In this document: piece after piece, positions 1 to 10,203 of the stretch | How positions within the stretch are numbered: position 1 is the stretch's first letter | Layout of the letters: each line of letters begins with the position of its first letter | From: Prorocentrum cordatum | Taxonomy: Eukaryota > Sar > Dinophyceae > Prorocentrales > Prorocentraceae | Length of the DNA: 64,000 nt | Assembly (NCBI GenBank): GCA_963575745.1 | Contig: CAUYUJ010014205.1 | Coordinates: 1,122,174 to 1,186,173 of the forward strand | Direction of reading: 5' to 3' | Position numbers and translations under genes: made by a program | Notes under the pieces: generated by a model | Database searches by the model: none | What the model was told of the DNA's origin: nothing | Seen by the model: the letters and a program-made list of their open reading frames with translations, nothing else

Positions 1-330
1 GGGGCCTAGGCCGAGCACGCGCGCGGGGCACCACTTCTTGAACACCGCGTGACCGGAGGCCTCGTGCTGCTCTCTCTCGATCTCCGTCGGGCTGTAGGGC
101 CCCTTCCACGACCTTAGCCTGCGTCACAGGCTGTCCGTCAACCTGCTGCTGGTATCGATCTTCAACCGCCTTCTTAAACTCGAGATCCTGCTTGCGCTGA
201 TGCTCGCGCTGAACCAGGCGAGTCCACGACTCCTTCTTCGCGCCGTAGACCGCGCCACCCAGCTCCCTCAGACGAGCTCGCAGCAAGTCAACTCGAGAGC
301 CTGGTCCCAGCTCTGCTCCCTCGGGGTCCC
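1..330 (-). pseudogene. Copia pol fragment: linker and integrase zinc-binding N-terminus, cut by window edge
   Basis: On the minus strand this continues the gag region at 331-1737. A linker (ARLRELGGAVYGAKKES and following residues) leads to HEASGH...KKWCPAR at about 66-19. That resembles the HHCC zinc-binding site before Copia integrases, but the last cysteine reads as arginine. Linker, gag and integrase parts lie in different frames, so at least two frameshifts are needed. One may be at the nine-G run at 389-397. The integrase core would lie beyond the left edge. Family-level recognition is by eye. Confidence 0.5.
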
Positions 331-1737
331 TCAATACCTTCTCCTCTGCCTTCGGAGCTGGTGGGCCTTCTGCTGGCCCAGCCGCTGCGGGGGGGGGCCT
401 TCGGGGGCCGCGGGGGCCGCGCCACCAGACCCCGACGAAGCCGACCCAGCACCCTCTGCCAAGGGCGCAGGTGCGCCAGCTCCGTCGGCCTGGACGGCCC
501 CCTCGCCCTTCATCTCCACGTCCTCGCTCGCCGCGACGATGCCCGTCGCGACCTTAGAAGGGCGACCCCCTGCCAGTCGCTTCACCTTCTTGACTTCATG
601 CTTGGCATCTTCTATGTCCCTGTGCACGCTCGCTGGCGCTCCAAACGCGTTCCTCTTCCGAACCATCGGAACCTCCGCGCGCCTGCCGCCGGGCCTGGTG
701 TAGCTGACGAAGCACCCCTCGCTGCGCGAGTAGACCGCGTCGAACCCTGCGTCGAAAACCCTTCCAGTACTGAGCAAGTTGCGAGCAAAAGGGCCGATCT
801 TGAAATCAGCTCGGCAAGCCACCTGACCCCCCATCGCGAAGGGAACCCTGGACTCGCCGTCGAGAGAGATCTCCTGCTTCTGAGCGGCGACCAGCTTAGG
901 ATTCGTCTCTTTCACCATGATGTGCTTGGCGAAACTCCGCATCGCACAGTGCTCGTCACTTCCGCCGTCCAGCATCGAGAACTCGTCGACGCCGCAGTCT
1001 GGAAACTTCGCACCGCTGCCGATGGCCATCACCACTTTGCCGTCGCAGGGACGGCGCGAGAACTCGCCCTCCAGCTGGCCGTTGACAGTGTCCTGGCCGT
1101 CGTAGTCCCACTGGTCCCCGATCGAGCCGTGGAAGCCGCAGTCCACCTGGTCGCTGACCGAGTCGTGGAAGCCGCAGTCCACCTGGTCGCTGACCGAGTC
1201 GTGGAAGACGTAATCCACTTGGTCGCCGATCGAATCGTTATCGTCGTAGCTCTCGAGCGCCATGCAGAAGCCGCATTCGTCGGAGTCGTCCTCGCTTGCC
1301 GCGATGATCGCCTGGACCTCGCCCTGCTGCTCGACAAGACTGACCTGGCCCTTATTATTCTCCTCTTGCTCCTTCTTGAACTTGAAGTAATTCAGTTTGA
1401 TGTGGCCCTTCTTCTTGCAGAAGTGGCAAGTCTTCTCCGCGCGAGGGTTGTTGCTTCTGCTCCAGCCAGCTCCGCCGCCGCCAGAGTCACCTTTGCCACC
1501 GCGATCCCTGCCTTTGCCTTTGCCTTTGCCTTTGCCGTCCTTGCCCTTACCCTTGCCGAGCCAGCACTTGCCAGCAGTATGACCGAGCTTCTTGCAGATG
1601 GTGCATCGAGGCTTGTCGAACCCGATGGCGTCAACATTGCCGACGGCATCCACCTGCATCGGTGCCGCTCCTGGCCCTCCGCCCACTTCAGGGGGGCTCG
1701 AGATTATAGTCGGAATGCAGTATCCCCAAACAGGGTT
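331..1737 (-). CDS. Copia gag C-terminal half with zinc knuckles and protease-like segment
   Basis: The frame is open on the minus strand from a TAA at 1738-1740 to a TGA at 331-333. A CCHC zinc knuckle (CTICKKLGHTAGKC, C-x2-C-x4-H-x4-C) begins about 28 residues after the first GTG codon at 1686. It is followed by a K/G-rich stretch and a second knuckle (CHFCKKKGH) whose last cysteine is asparagine. Three to four copies of a motif like SVSDQVDCGFHD follow. FSMLDGGSDEHC then occupies the place of the retropepsin active site, with D-G-G instead of D-S/T-G. The matching gag N-terminus is 8.5 kb upstream on the same strand (10,864-10,204), separated by an insertion. Gag packages element RNA and the protease would process Gag-Pol; this copy is almost certainly inactive. 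Confidence 0.7.
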   Translation of the reverse strand, partial: NPVWGYCIPTIISSPPEVGGGPGAAPMQVDAVGNVDAIGFDKPRCTICKKLGHTAGKCWLGKGKGKDGKGKGKGKGRDRGGKGDSGGGGAGWSRSNNPRAEKTCHFCKKKGHIKLNYFKFKKEQEENNKGQVSLVEQQGEVQAIIAASEDDSDECGFCMALESYDDNDSIGDQVDYVFHDSVSDQVDCGFHDSVSDQVDCGFHGSIGDQWDYDGQDTVNGQLEGEFSRRPCDGKVVMAIGSGAKFPDCGVDEFSMLDGGSDEHCAMRSFAKHIMVKETNPKLVAAQKQEISLDGESRVPFAMGGQVACRADFKIGPFARNLLSTGRVFDAGFDAVYSRSEGCFVSYTRPGGRRAEVPMVRKRNAFGAPASVHRDIEDAKHEVKKVKRLAGGRPSKVATGIVAASEDVEMKGEGAVQADGAGAPAPLAEGAGSASSGSGGAAPAAPEGPPPQRLGQQKAHQLRRQRRRY

Positions 1738-1860
1738 TTATCCAACAGCGAAGACTGATAGGTTTCTAAATGTTTCAAAAGAAACAGATTGACTCCTCAG
1801 GGGGGTGCCGGACGGGTGCCAGGGAGAATCCGCGGAAGTCGTTTTAAGCAAACAGTTACA

Positions 1861-2205
1861 CACTTCGTGGTCTTCGAGGTCCCAGAACTCCATTCCTGGG
1901 CATGATTCTGAATGCCCGGAGCCAGCTGTAGGCCACTTCGTGGTCTTCGAATTCCCAGAACTCCATTCCCGGGACACATTCCGAATGCCCGGAGCCAACT
2001 GTAGGCCACTTCGTGCTCTTCGAGTTCCCAGAACTCCATTCCCGGGCCACACTTTGAACGCCCGGAGCCAACTGTAGGCCACTTCGTGGTCTTCGAGTTC
2101 CCAAAACTCAAGGCCTGGGCATGATTTTGAATGCCCGGAGCCAACTGTAGGCCACTTCGTGTTCTTCGAGTTCCCAGAACTCCATTCCCGGGCCACATTT
2201 TGAAT
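1861..2205 (+). repeat. 73-bp tandem repeat, about five copies
   Basis: The motif CACTTCGTGGTCTTCGAG recurs at 1861, 1934, 2007, 2080 and 2153, exactly 73 bp apart. Each unit continues with a CCCAGAACTCCATTCC-type segment and GCCCGGAGCCAACTGTAGG. Copies differ by a few substitutions and no indels. It abuts the GGCTGA satellite. Confidence 0.9.
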
Positions 2206-3140
2206 GCTGAGGCAGGCTGATGCTGAGGCAGGCTGAGGCTGAGGCTGAGGCTGAGACCGAGGCTGCAGGCAGACTGAGGCTGAGGCTGAAGCAGGCTGAG
2301 GCTGAAGCAGGCTGAGGCTGAGGCAGGCTGAGGCTGAGGCGGAGGCTGATGCAGGCTGAGGCTGAGGCTGAGGCTGATGCAGGCTGAGGCTGAGGCAGAC
2401 TGAGGGAGGCTGAGGCTGAAGCAGGCTGAGGCTGAGGCTGAGGCAGGCTGAGGCTGAGGCTGAGGCAGGCTGAGGCTGAGGCAGGCTGAGGCTGAGGCCG
2501 AGGCCAGCTGAGGCTGAGGCGGAGGCAGGCCGATGCTGAGGAAGGCTGAGGCTGAGGCTGAGGCTGACGCAGGGTGAGGCTGAGGCAGGCTGAGGCTGAG
2601 GCCGAGGCTGAAGGCAGACTGAGGCTGAGGCTGAAGCAGGCTGAGGCTGAGGCTGAGGCTGATGCAGGCTGAGGCTGAGGCTGAGGCAGGCTGATGCTGA
2701 GGCAGGCTGAGGCTGAGGCTGAGGCTGAGACCGAGGCTGCAGGCAGACTGAGGCTGAGGCTGAAGCAGGCTGAGGCTGAAGCAGGCTGAGGCTGAGGCAG
2801 GCTGAGGCTGAGGCGGAGGCTGATGCAGGCTGAGGCTGAGGCTGAGGCTGATGCAGGCTGAGGCTGAGGCAGACTGAGGGAGGCTGAGGCTGAAGCAGGC
2901 TGAGGCTGAGGCTGAGGCAGGCTGAGCTGAGGCTGAGGCAGGCTGAGGCTGAGGCCTGAGGCTGAGGCTGAGGCCCGATTGCAGGCTGATGCAGGGTGAG
3001 GCTGAGGCATGCTGAGGCTGAGGCCGAGGCTGAAGGCAGACTGATGCTGAGGCTGAAGCAGGCTGAGGCTGAGGCTGATGCAGGCTGAGGCTGAGGCAGG
3101 CTGAGGCTGAGGCTGAGGCAGGCTGAGGCTGAGGCTGTGA
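2206..3140 (+). repeat. GGCTGA hexanucleotide satellite with a 474-bp higher-order duplication
   Basis: About 930 bp of GGCTGA/GAGGCT units interspersed with AGGCAGGCTGA and GATGCAGGCTGA variants. A stretch from about 2,207 is repeated almost identically 474 bp later (TGCTGAGGCA at 2,221 and 2,695; GAGACCGAGGCTGCAGGC in both). Long minus-strand open frames here (S/A/Q/P-rich) are artefacts of a repeat unit divisible by three. Confidence 0.9.
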
Positions 3141-3815
3141 CTGCGACTGCCGTTGCCACTGCGACTGTCATCGCGAATGCCACTACGACTGCGAGGACAG
3201 CAGAATTCCACAACTGGATTCTCATCTGAATCGTAAGGGGAATGCTTCCAGATATGCTCCTACACATCGCTGTTAGGTTGCTTCGCCAGGATAATTAGAA
3301 CCACTGCGGTTTCCAAGGTCGATTGCGAGCCCGTCCAGCGCGGGCTGGCATGGCATGTTAAAACATGCCTCCTCCTCCTCCTCCTCCTCCTCCTCCTCCA
3401 CCACCTCCTCTTCATCCCGAACGGCATCTCGGAGCCCAGAGTTGCGAGGATGTCTCCAGCGTAACGGGCTGGACCACCTCGCGCGCGGCATTTCGGACCC
3501 CAGAGTTGCGACGATGTCTCGGGCGAAACGTGGTGCGAGGAAGTCTCAGGCGAAACGGGCCGGACCATCTCGAGCGCGGCGTCTCAGAGCTCCGAGTTGC
3601 GGGGGCCTCCTGGGCCTCCTGGGACTTCCTGGTGACCTCCTGGGGCTTCCTCCTGGGCCTCCTGTGGCCTCCTGGACCCCACCTGGGGCTTCCTGAAGCC
3701 TCTTGGAGCTCCCAGGGGGGGATATCTGACATGTGGCCGTCGGGGCCCTCCAAAATGGGGGGGGGGGGGGGGGGGGGGCGCGAGAGCAGGAAAAATCAAC
3801 GAATCGACGTCACGA
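3141..3815. repeat. Mixed repeat stretch with TCC microsatellite and a 22-base G run
   Basis: No gene seen. 3,362-3,411 is an uninterrupted CTC run. 3,420-3,600 holds units of the 64-bp family (GAGGATGTCTC, GCGAAACG). 3,600-3,720 is GGCCTCCTGG-rich. 3,757-3,778 is a run of 22 G. The segment ends with CGACGTCACGATTTTT, directly before a CCCCAAACAG module; nearly the same flank occurs without the module at about 6,498-6,513. Confidence 0.7.
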
Positions 3816-4400
3816 TTTTTCCCCAAACAGCTTGCTGAACGGGGTGCTGTTGTGATAGAAGCTACCTCCGGCCGAGGGAAGTCGGAGCAGAGACATCCTC
3901 ACACAAATTTTATGGTCCGGGCCGTTTCGCTTGAGACATCCTCACAACTCTCGTTTCTGAGTTGGCCGGGATTGGCCGTTTCGCCTGAGACATCCTCGAA
4001 AAGTTGCGCTCCATCGACGCCGCGCGAGAGGTGGTCCGGCCGTTTCGCTTGAGACATCCTCGAAACTCTGAGCCCCGAGGTGCCGTGCGAGAGGTGGTCC
4101 GGGCCGTTTCGCCTGAGACATCCTCGAAACTTTGAGCTCTGCGATGCCTTGCGCGAGGTGGTCCGGCCCGTTTCGCCTGAGACATCCTCGAAACTCTGAC
4201 CTCGGAGATGCCGCGCGAGAGGTGGTCCGGCCCGTTTCGCTTGAGACATCCTCGAACTTCTGAGCTCTGAGATGCCCTGCGCGAGGTGGTCCGGCCCGTC
4301 TCGCCTGAGACATCCTTGCAACTCTGAGCTCTGAGATGCCGTGCGCAAGGTGGTCCGGCCTGTTTCGCACAAGACATTCTTGCAACTCTGAGCTCTCAGA
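3816..4400 (+). repeat. CCCAAACAG left-end module followed by a 64-bp tandem array (copy 1)
   Basis: CCCCAAACAGCTTGCTGAAC follows a five-T run. About 110 bp later a tandem array begins in which GAGACATCC recurs at 3987, 4051, 4115, 4179, 4243 and 4307, exactly 64 bp apart. Units contain GGTGGTCCGGCCCGTTTCGC and CTCTGAGCTCTGAGATGCC. The reverse complement contains GATGTCTCAGGCGAAACG, the core shared with the CCCGGAAAGG elements. Near-identical modules lie at 6,745 (plus) and 10,203 (minus). Confidence 0.85.
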
Positions 4401-6744
4401 CGCTGCGCGAGAGGTGGTCCAGCCTGGGCGCCCAGAAGACCACATGTTACATATCCTCCACCTGCGAGCCTCAGGAGGCCCCAGAAGAGGTCCAGGAGGC
4501 CGCAGGACGCCCAGGACAGGCCCCAGGGGCTCCCAGGAGATTCCCAGGAGGCTCCCAGGAGGCCCCAGGAGGCCCTCTATCAGAACGTGTCAAGTTAATT
4601 CACATCCGGTGTCGATTCGTTGATTTTTCCTGCTCTTGTGCCCCCCCTCCATTTGGAGGGGCCCAAGCGGCCACAGGTTAGATATCCCACCTGGGAGCCC
4701 CAAGAGGCTTCAGGAAACCCCAGGTGGAGTTCACGAGGCCACAGGAGGCCCAGGAGGAAGCTCCAGGAGGTCCCCAGGAGGCCCCAGGAGGCCGCAGGAG
4801 GCCGCAGGACGCCAAGGACAGGCCCCAGGGGTCCCCAGGAGATTTCCAGGAGGCTCCCAGGAGGCCCCAGGAGGCCGCCTATCAGAACGTGTCAAGTTAA
4901 TACACATCCGGTGTCGATTCGTTGATTCTTCCTGCTCTTGTGCCCCCCCCCTCCATTTGGAGAGGCCCAAACGGCCACAGGTTAGATATCCCCCCTGGGA
5001 GCCCCAAGAGGCTTTGGAGTTCAGGAGGCCACAGGAGGCCCAGGAGGAAGCCCCACGAGGTCCCCAGGAGGCCCCAGGAGGCACCTGGAGGCCCCCGCAA
5101 CTCGGAGCTCTGAGACGCCGCGCTCGAGGTGGTCTGGCCCGTTTCGCCTGAGACTTCCTCGCACCACGTTTCGCCCGAGACATCGTCGCAACTCTGGGGT
5201 CCGAGATGCCGCGCGCGAGGTGGTCCAGCCCGTTACGCTGGAGACATCCTCGCAACTCTAGGCTCCGAGATGCCATTCGGGATGAAGAGGAGGTGGAGGA
5301 GGAGGAGGAGGAGGAGGAGGAGGAGGAGGAGGAGGAGATGGAAGGGAGAAGGAGGAGGCGGATGATGTGCATGAGGGAGCAGGCAGGAGGAGGGGGAGGC
5401 CCCAGAGAGCTCCAGGAGGCCGCAGGACGCCCAGGACAGGCCCCAGGGGTCCCCAAGAGATTCCTAGGAGGCTCCAAGGAGGCCCCAGGAGGCCGCCTAT
5501 CAGAACGTGTCAAGTTAATACGCATCCGGTGTCGATTCGTTGATTATTCCTGCTCTTGTGCCCCCCCCTCCATTTGGAGAGGCCCAAACAGCCACAGGTT
5601 TGATATCCACCCTGGGAGCCCCAAGAGGCTTCAGGAAACCCCAGGTGGAGTTCAGGAGGCCACAGGAGGCCCAGGAGGAAGCCCCAGGAGGTCCCCAGGA
5701 GGCCCCAGGAGGCACCAGGAGGCCCCCGCAACTCGGAGCTCTGAAACGCCGCGCTCGGGGTGGTCCGGCCCGTTTCGCCTGAGACTTCCTCGCAGCACGT
5801 TTGCCCGAGAAATCGTCGCAACTCTGGGGTCCGAGATGCCGCGCGCGAGATGGTCCAGCCCGCGCTGGAGACATCCTCGCAACTCTAGGCTCCGAGATGC
5901 CGTTCGGGATGAAGAGGAGGTCGCGGAGGAGGAGGAGGAGAAGGAGAAGGAGATGGAAGGGAGAAGGAGAAGGCGGATGATGTGCATGAGGGAGCAGGCA
6001 GGAGGAGGGGGAGGAGGAGGAGGAGGAGGAGGAGGAGGAGGAGGAGGAGGAGGGAGAAGGAAGGGAGTTGCAGGAGAGGACCTAACGGGAAGCGAGTGCG
6101 ATGTGGACTTGTCAAAACGTGTGCGAAAGATTGCCCGGCCCGTTTCGTTTGAGACATCCTTCCAATACTGAGCTCCAAGATGTCGCTCGCGAGGTGGTCT
6201 GGCCCGTTTCGATTGAGCCATCCTCGCAATGCGAGGCTCGAAGATGTTGCGCGCGAGATGGTCTGGCCCATGCTGCCTGAGACGTTTCGTGGCACAGGAG
6301 CTCCAATCACAACCTCTCTCATTCCTTCTCCCGCCTCCCTCTTCCCACTTCCCGCCTGGTTCCTCTTCCCTCCTCCCTCCTCCCGCCTCCCGCCTCCCGC
6401 TGCTGCGCCTCTGCCTCCGCCACCCCGTCCCCGCCGTCGTCGTTTCTGCCGCCTCAGCATCCGTCATGCGCGCACTGCCTTCCGCCCTCCCCAGACATCC
6501 GACGTCACGATTTTTCTTTTGAGACGTGGGCCGCGTACCTCTCGATATCATCCCCGAGGGAACCATCACGACATGCCCCCCCGCTTCCGCGCCCTCCCCC
6601 GCTTCCTCTTAAAGTTGCTTCTGAGTTCACAGCATGGCGGTGGAGCCTCTCACAGTGCCGACCCGACAGCTTACTCGTCGACCAGGTGCGACCTGGGACA
6701 TCCTCGCAACTCCGGGCTCCGAGACAGGGTTCCCCAAACAAAAT
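4401..6744. repeat. Mosaic of GGAGGCCCC-type repeats, GGA microsatellites and family units
   Basis: No gene seen. TATCAGAACGTGTCAAG followed by CATCCGGTGTCGATTCG recurs near 4,580, 4,881 and 5,499, each time between GGAGGCCCCAGGAGGC tracts. GGA runs occupy 5,288-5,336 and 5,920-6,060. 6,280-6,480 is pyrimidine-rich (CCTCCC) and apparently single-copy here. 6,498-6,740 looks non-repetitive but has no convincing coding potential. Confidence 0.7.
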
Positions 6745-7345
6745 TTTTCCCCAAACAGCTTGCTGAACGGGGTGCTGTTGTGATAGAAGCTAACTCCGGC
6801 CGAGGGAAGTCGGAGCAGAGACATTCTCACACAAATTTGATGGTCCGGGCCGTTTCGCTTGAGACATCCTCACAACTCTCGTTTCTGAGTTGGCCGGGAT
6901 TGGCCGTTTCGCCTGAGACATCCTCGAAAAATTGCACTCTGGGACGCCGCGCGAGAGGTGGTCCGGGCCGTTTCGCTTGAGACATCCTCGAAACTCTGAG
7001 CCCCGAGGTGCCGTGCGAGAGGTGGTCCGGGCCGTTTCGCCTGAGACATCCTCGAAACTCTGAGCTCTGAGATGCCCTGCGCGAGGTGGTCCGGCCCGTT
7101 TCGCCTGAGTCATCCTCGAAACTCTGACCTCGGAGATGCCGCGCGAGAGGTGGTCCGGCCCGTTTCGCCTGAGACATCCTCGAACTTCTGAGCTCTGAGA
7201 TGCCCTGCGCGAGGTGGTCCGGCCCGTCTCGCCTGAGACATCCTCGCAACTCTGAGCTCTGAGATGCCGTGCGCAAGGTGGTCCGGCCTGTTTCGCGCAA
7301 GACATTCTCGCAACTCTGAGCTCCCAGATGCCGCGCAAGAGGTGG
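6745..7345 (+). repeat. CCCAAACAG left-end module plus 64-bp array (copy 2)
   Basis: After AATTTTT the sequence repeats the module at 3,816 with few differences (GAAGCTAACTCCGGCCG versus GAAGCTACCTCCGGCCG), then runs through seven or eight 64-bp units. It passes directly into the left arm of the palindrome centred near 7,563. Confidence 0.85.
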
Positions 7346-7865
7346 TCCAGCCTGGGGGCCCAGAAGACCACATGTTACATATCCCCCCTGGGACCCTGGG
7401 AGCCCCAGGAGGCCCCAGAGAGCTTCAGGAAGCCGCAGGACGCCCATGACAGGCCCCATGGGTCCACAGGAGATTCCCAAGAGGCTCCCAGGAGGCCCCA
7501 GGAGGCCCCCTATCAGAACGTGTCAAGTTAATACACATCCGGCGCCGATTCGTTGATCGGGCCACAAGAGCAGGAAAAATCAACGAATCGGCGCCGGATG
7601 TGTATTAACATGACACGTTCTGATAGGGGGCCTCCTAGGGCCTCCTGGGAGCCTCCTGGGAATCTCCTGCGGACCCCTGGGGCCTGTCCTGGGCGTCCTG
7701 CGGCTTCCTGAAGCTCTCTGGGGCCTCCTGGGGCTCCCAGGGTCTCAGGGGGATATGTAACATGTGGTCTTCTGGGCCCCCAGACTGGACCACCTCTTGC
7801 GCAGCATCTGAGAGCTCAGACTTGCGAGAATGTCTTGTGCAAAACGGGCCGGACCACCTTGCGCA
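7260..7865. repeat. Large imperfect palindrome, arms about 290 bp
   Basis: The two arms are reverse complements around a short centre near 7,555-7,575 (CGGGCCACAAGAGCAGGAAA). Going outward, both arms carry ATCAACGAATCGGCGCCGGA, the TATCAGAACGTGTCA motif, CCTCCTGGGAGCCTCC tracts, the ATATGTAACATGTGGTCTTC box and GGACCACCTCTTGCGC. By eye arm identity is around 90 percent. It marks the switch from plus- to minus-oriented family units. Such a structure can extrude a long hairpin. Confidence 0.8.
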
Positions 7866-9389
7866 CGGCATCTCAGAGCTCAGAGTTGCGAGGATGTCTC
7901 AAGCGAGATGGGCCAGGCCACCTCGCGCAGGGCATCTCGGAGCCCAGAGTTGCGAGGATGTCTCCAGCGTGACGGGCTGGACCACCTCGCGCGCGGCATT
8001 TCGGACCCCAGAATTGCGACGATGTCTCGGGCGAAACGTGCTGCGAGGGAGTCTCGGGCGAAACGGGCCGGACCACCTCGAGCGCGGCGTCTCAGAACTC
8101 CGAGTTGCGGGGGCCTCCTGGGGCCTCCTGGGACCTCCTGGTGACCTCCTGGGGCTTCCTCCTGGGCCTCCTGTGGCCTCCTGGACTCCACCTGGGGCTT
8201 CCTGAAGCCTCTTGGGGCCCCCAAGGGGGGATATCTAACATGTGGCCGTCGGGGCCTCCCAAAATGGGGGGCCACAAGAGCAGGACAAATCAACGAATCG
8301 ACACCGGATGTGTATTAACTTGACGCGTTCTGATTGGGGGCCTCCTGGGGCCTCCTGGGAGCCTCCTGGGAATCTCCTGCGGACCCCTGGGGCCTGTCCT
8401 GGGCGTCCTGCGGCTTCCTGAAGCTCTCTGGGGCCTTTCCGCGGGCTCCCAGGGTGGGATATGTAACATGTGGTCTTTTGGGCCCCCAGGTGACCACTCT
8501 TGCGCTCCTCTGGGAGCTCAGAATTGCGGAAATGTCTTGTGCGAAAACAGGCCCGGACCACCTTGCGCACGGCATCTCAGAGCTCAGGAGGCTGCCAGTC
8601 TCAGGCGGAGACGGACTCACGGACCGGACCACCTATCGCGCAAGGCTGTCTCGGAATGACGCCCCCAGAGTTTTGTTTTTCTTTGCGAGGATTGGTCTCA
8701 CGCCGAAACGGGGATTATGGACCACCTCGCCGCGCGGCATCTCGGACCCGGGAGTTGCGCGACCGAATGGTCTCGGGCGTCGAAACTTCGCGCGTGATCC
8801 TCAGAACGCAGTGCTGCAGAGGGCTGAAGGAGGAAGATCTCAAGCGAAACGGGGACGGACCACCTCGAGCGCGGCGTCTCAGAGCTCCGAGTTGCGTGGG
8901 CCTCCTGGGGCCTCCTGGTGACCTCCTGGGGCTTCCTCCTGGGCCTCCTGCGGCCTCGTGGACCCCACCTGGGGCTTCCTGAAGCCTCTTGGGGCTCCCA
9001 AGGGGGGACATCTGACATGTGGCCGTCGGGGCCCTCCAAAATGGGGAGAGGCCACAAGAGCAGGACAAATCAACGAATCGACACCGGATGTGTATTAACT
9101 TGACGCGTTCTGATAGGGGGCCTCCTGGGGCCTCCTGGGAGCCTCCTGGGAATCTCCTGGGGGCCCCTGGGGCCTGTCCTGGGCGTCGTGCGGCCTCCTG
9201 GGGCTCTCTGGGGCCTCCTGGGCTTCCCAGGGCCCCAGGGGGGATATGTAACATGTGGTCTTCTGGGCCCCCAGGCTGGACCACCTCTTGAGGGCCTATT
9301 GGTGGGTAAACAGAGTTTGGAATGGATAGAAGAAGGATTGGGGAGAAGGAGGAGGAGGTCGGGGTGCGAGGATGACAGGCATGCTTGGG
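7866..9389 (-). repeat. Inverted-orientation mosaic of the same repeat units
   Basis: No gene seen. These are minus-oriented copies of the units found at 4,401-6,180. The CGAATCGACACCGGATGTG / GACGCGTTCTGAT motif recurs at about 8,297 and 9,077, with CCTCCTGGGGCCTCC tracts between and GATGTCTC/GCGAAACG cores. 8,560-8,870 is a decayed part with many substitutions and indels. Confidence 0.7.
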
Positions 9390-10203
9390 ATCGGAGTTTT
9401 TTTTTCTGCGAGAATGTCTCGTGCGAAACAGGCCGGACTACCTTGCGCACGGTATCTCAGAGCTCAGAGTTGCGAGGATGTCTCAGGCGAGACGGGCCGG
9501 ACCACCTCGCGCAGGGCATCTCAGAGTTCAGAAGTTCGAGGATGTCTCAGGCGGGCTCCCAGGGCCCAGGGCCCCAGGGAGGATATGTAACACGTGGTCT
9601 TCTGGGCCCCCAGGCTGGACCACCTCTTGCGCGGCATCTGGGAGCTCAAAGTTTCGAGAATGTCTAGTGCGAACAGGCCAGACCACCTGGCGCACGGCAT
9701 CTCAGAGCTCAGAGTTGCGAGGGTGTTTCAGGCGAGACGGGCCAGACCACCTCGCGCAGTGCATCTCTGAGCTCAGAAGTTCGAGGATGTCTCAAGCGGG
9801 GCCGGACCACCTCTCGCGCGGCATCTCCGAAATCAGAGTTTCGAGGATATCTCAGGCGAAACGGGCCGGACCACCTCGCGCAGGGCATCTCAAAGCTCAG
9901 AGTTTCGAGGATGTCTCGGGCGAGACGGCCCGGACCACCTCTCGCACGGCACCTCGGGGCTCAGAGTTTCGAGGGTGCCTCAAGCGAAACGGCCCAGACC
10001 ACCTCTCGCGCGGCGTCCTGGAGCGCAACTTTTTGAAAACGTCTCAGGCGAAACGGCCAATCCCGGCCAACTCAGAAACGAGAGTTGTGAGGATGTCTCA
10101 AGCGAAACGGCCCGGACCATCAAATTTGTGCGAGGATGTCTCTGCTCCGACTTCCCTCGGCCGGAGTTAGCTTCTATCACAACAGCACCCCGTTCAGCAA
10201 GCT
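9390..10203 (-). repeat. 64-bp array ending in the CCCAAACAG module (copy 3, minus)
   Basis: Reverse-complement of the arrays at 3,816 and 6,745. Repeated GAGGATGTCTCAGGCGA and GGGCCGGACCACCTC units end with CTCCGACTTCCCTCGG...CGTTCAGCAAGCTGTTTGGG. A secondary duplication carries the ATATGTAACACGTGGTCTTC box at about 9,583. The end abuts gag codons directly. Confidence 0.8.

Larger units (their letters stand above)
1726..10203 (-). mobile_element. 8.5-kb repeat-filled insertion bounded by CCCAAACAG inverted termini, splitting a Copia gag
   Basis: Read on the minus strand, the block opens with CCCAAACAGCTTGCTGAACG at 10,203 and closes with CTGTTTGGG at about 1,726, a 9-bp terminal inverted repeat. 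Gag reading frame lies on both sides. The interior holds a 64-bp array, a mosaic of GGAGGCCCC units, GGCTGA satellite DNA and a 73-bp tandem repeat. The same left-end module recurs inside on the plus strand near 3,817 and 6,745, each time after TTTTT, so the block is probably a composite of several insertions. No transposase was seen. A spliceosomal intron is unlikely because no AG adjoins the gag frame at the 1,726 end. No target-site duplication could be fixed. Confidence 0.5.

Noticed and set aside
1738-3267. 509-codon S/A/Q/P-rich minus-strand ORF
   Set aside because: It lies in the GGCTGA satellite, whose six-base unit keeps all frames open.
3900-4400. Regular 64-bp repeats resembling a CRISPR array
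   Set aside because: Whole units are repeated with no unique spacers, and the context is eukaryotic.
1726-10203. Reading the gag interruption as a giant spliceosomal intron
   Set aside because: GT exists at the left junction, but no AG next to the gag frame at the right junction; an in-frame TAA precedes it. An insertion fits better.
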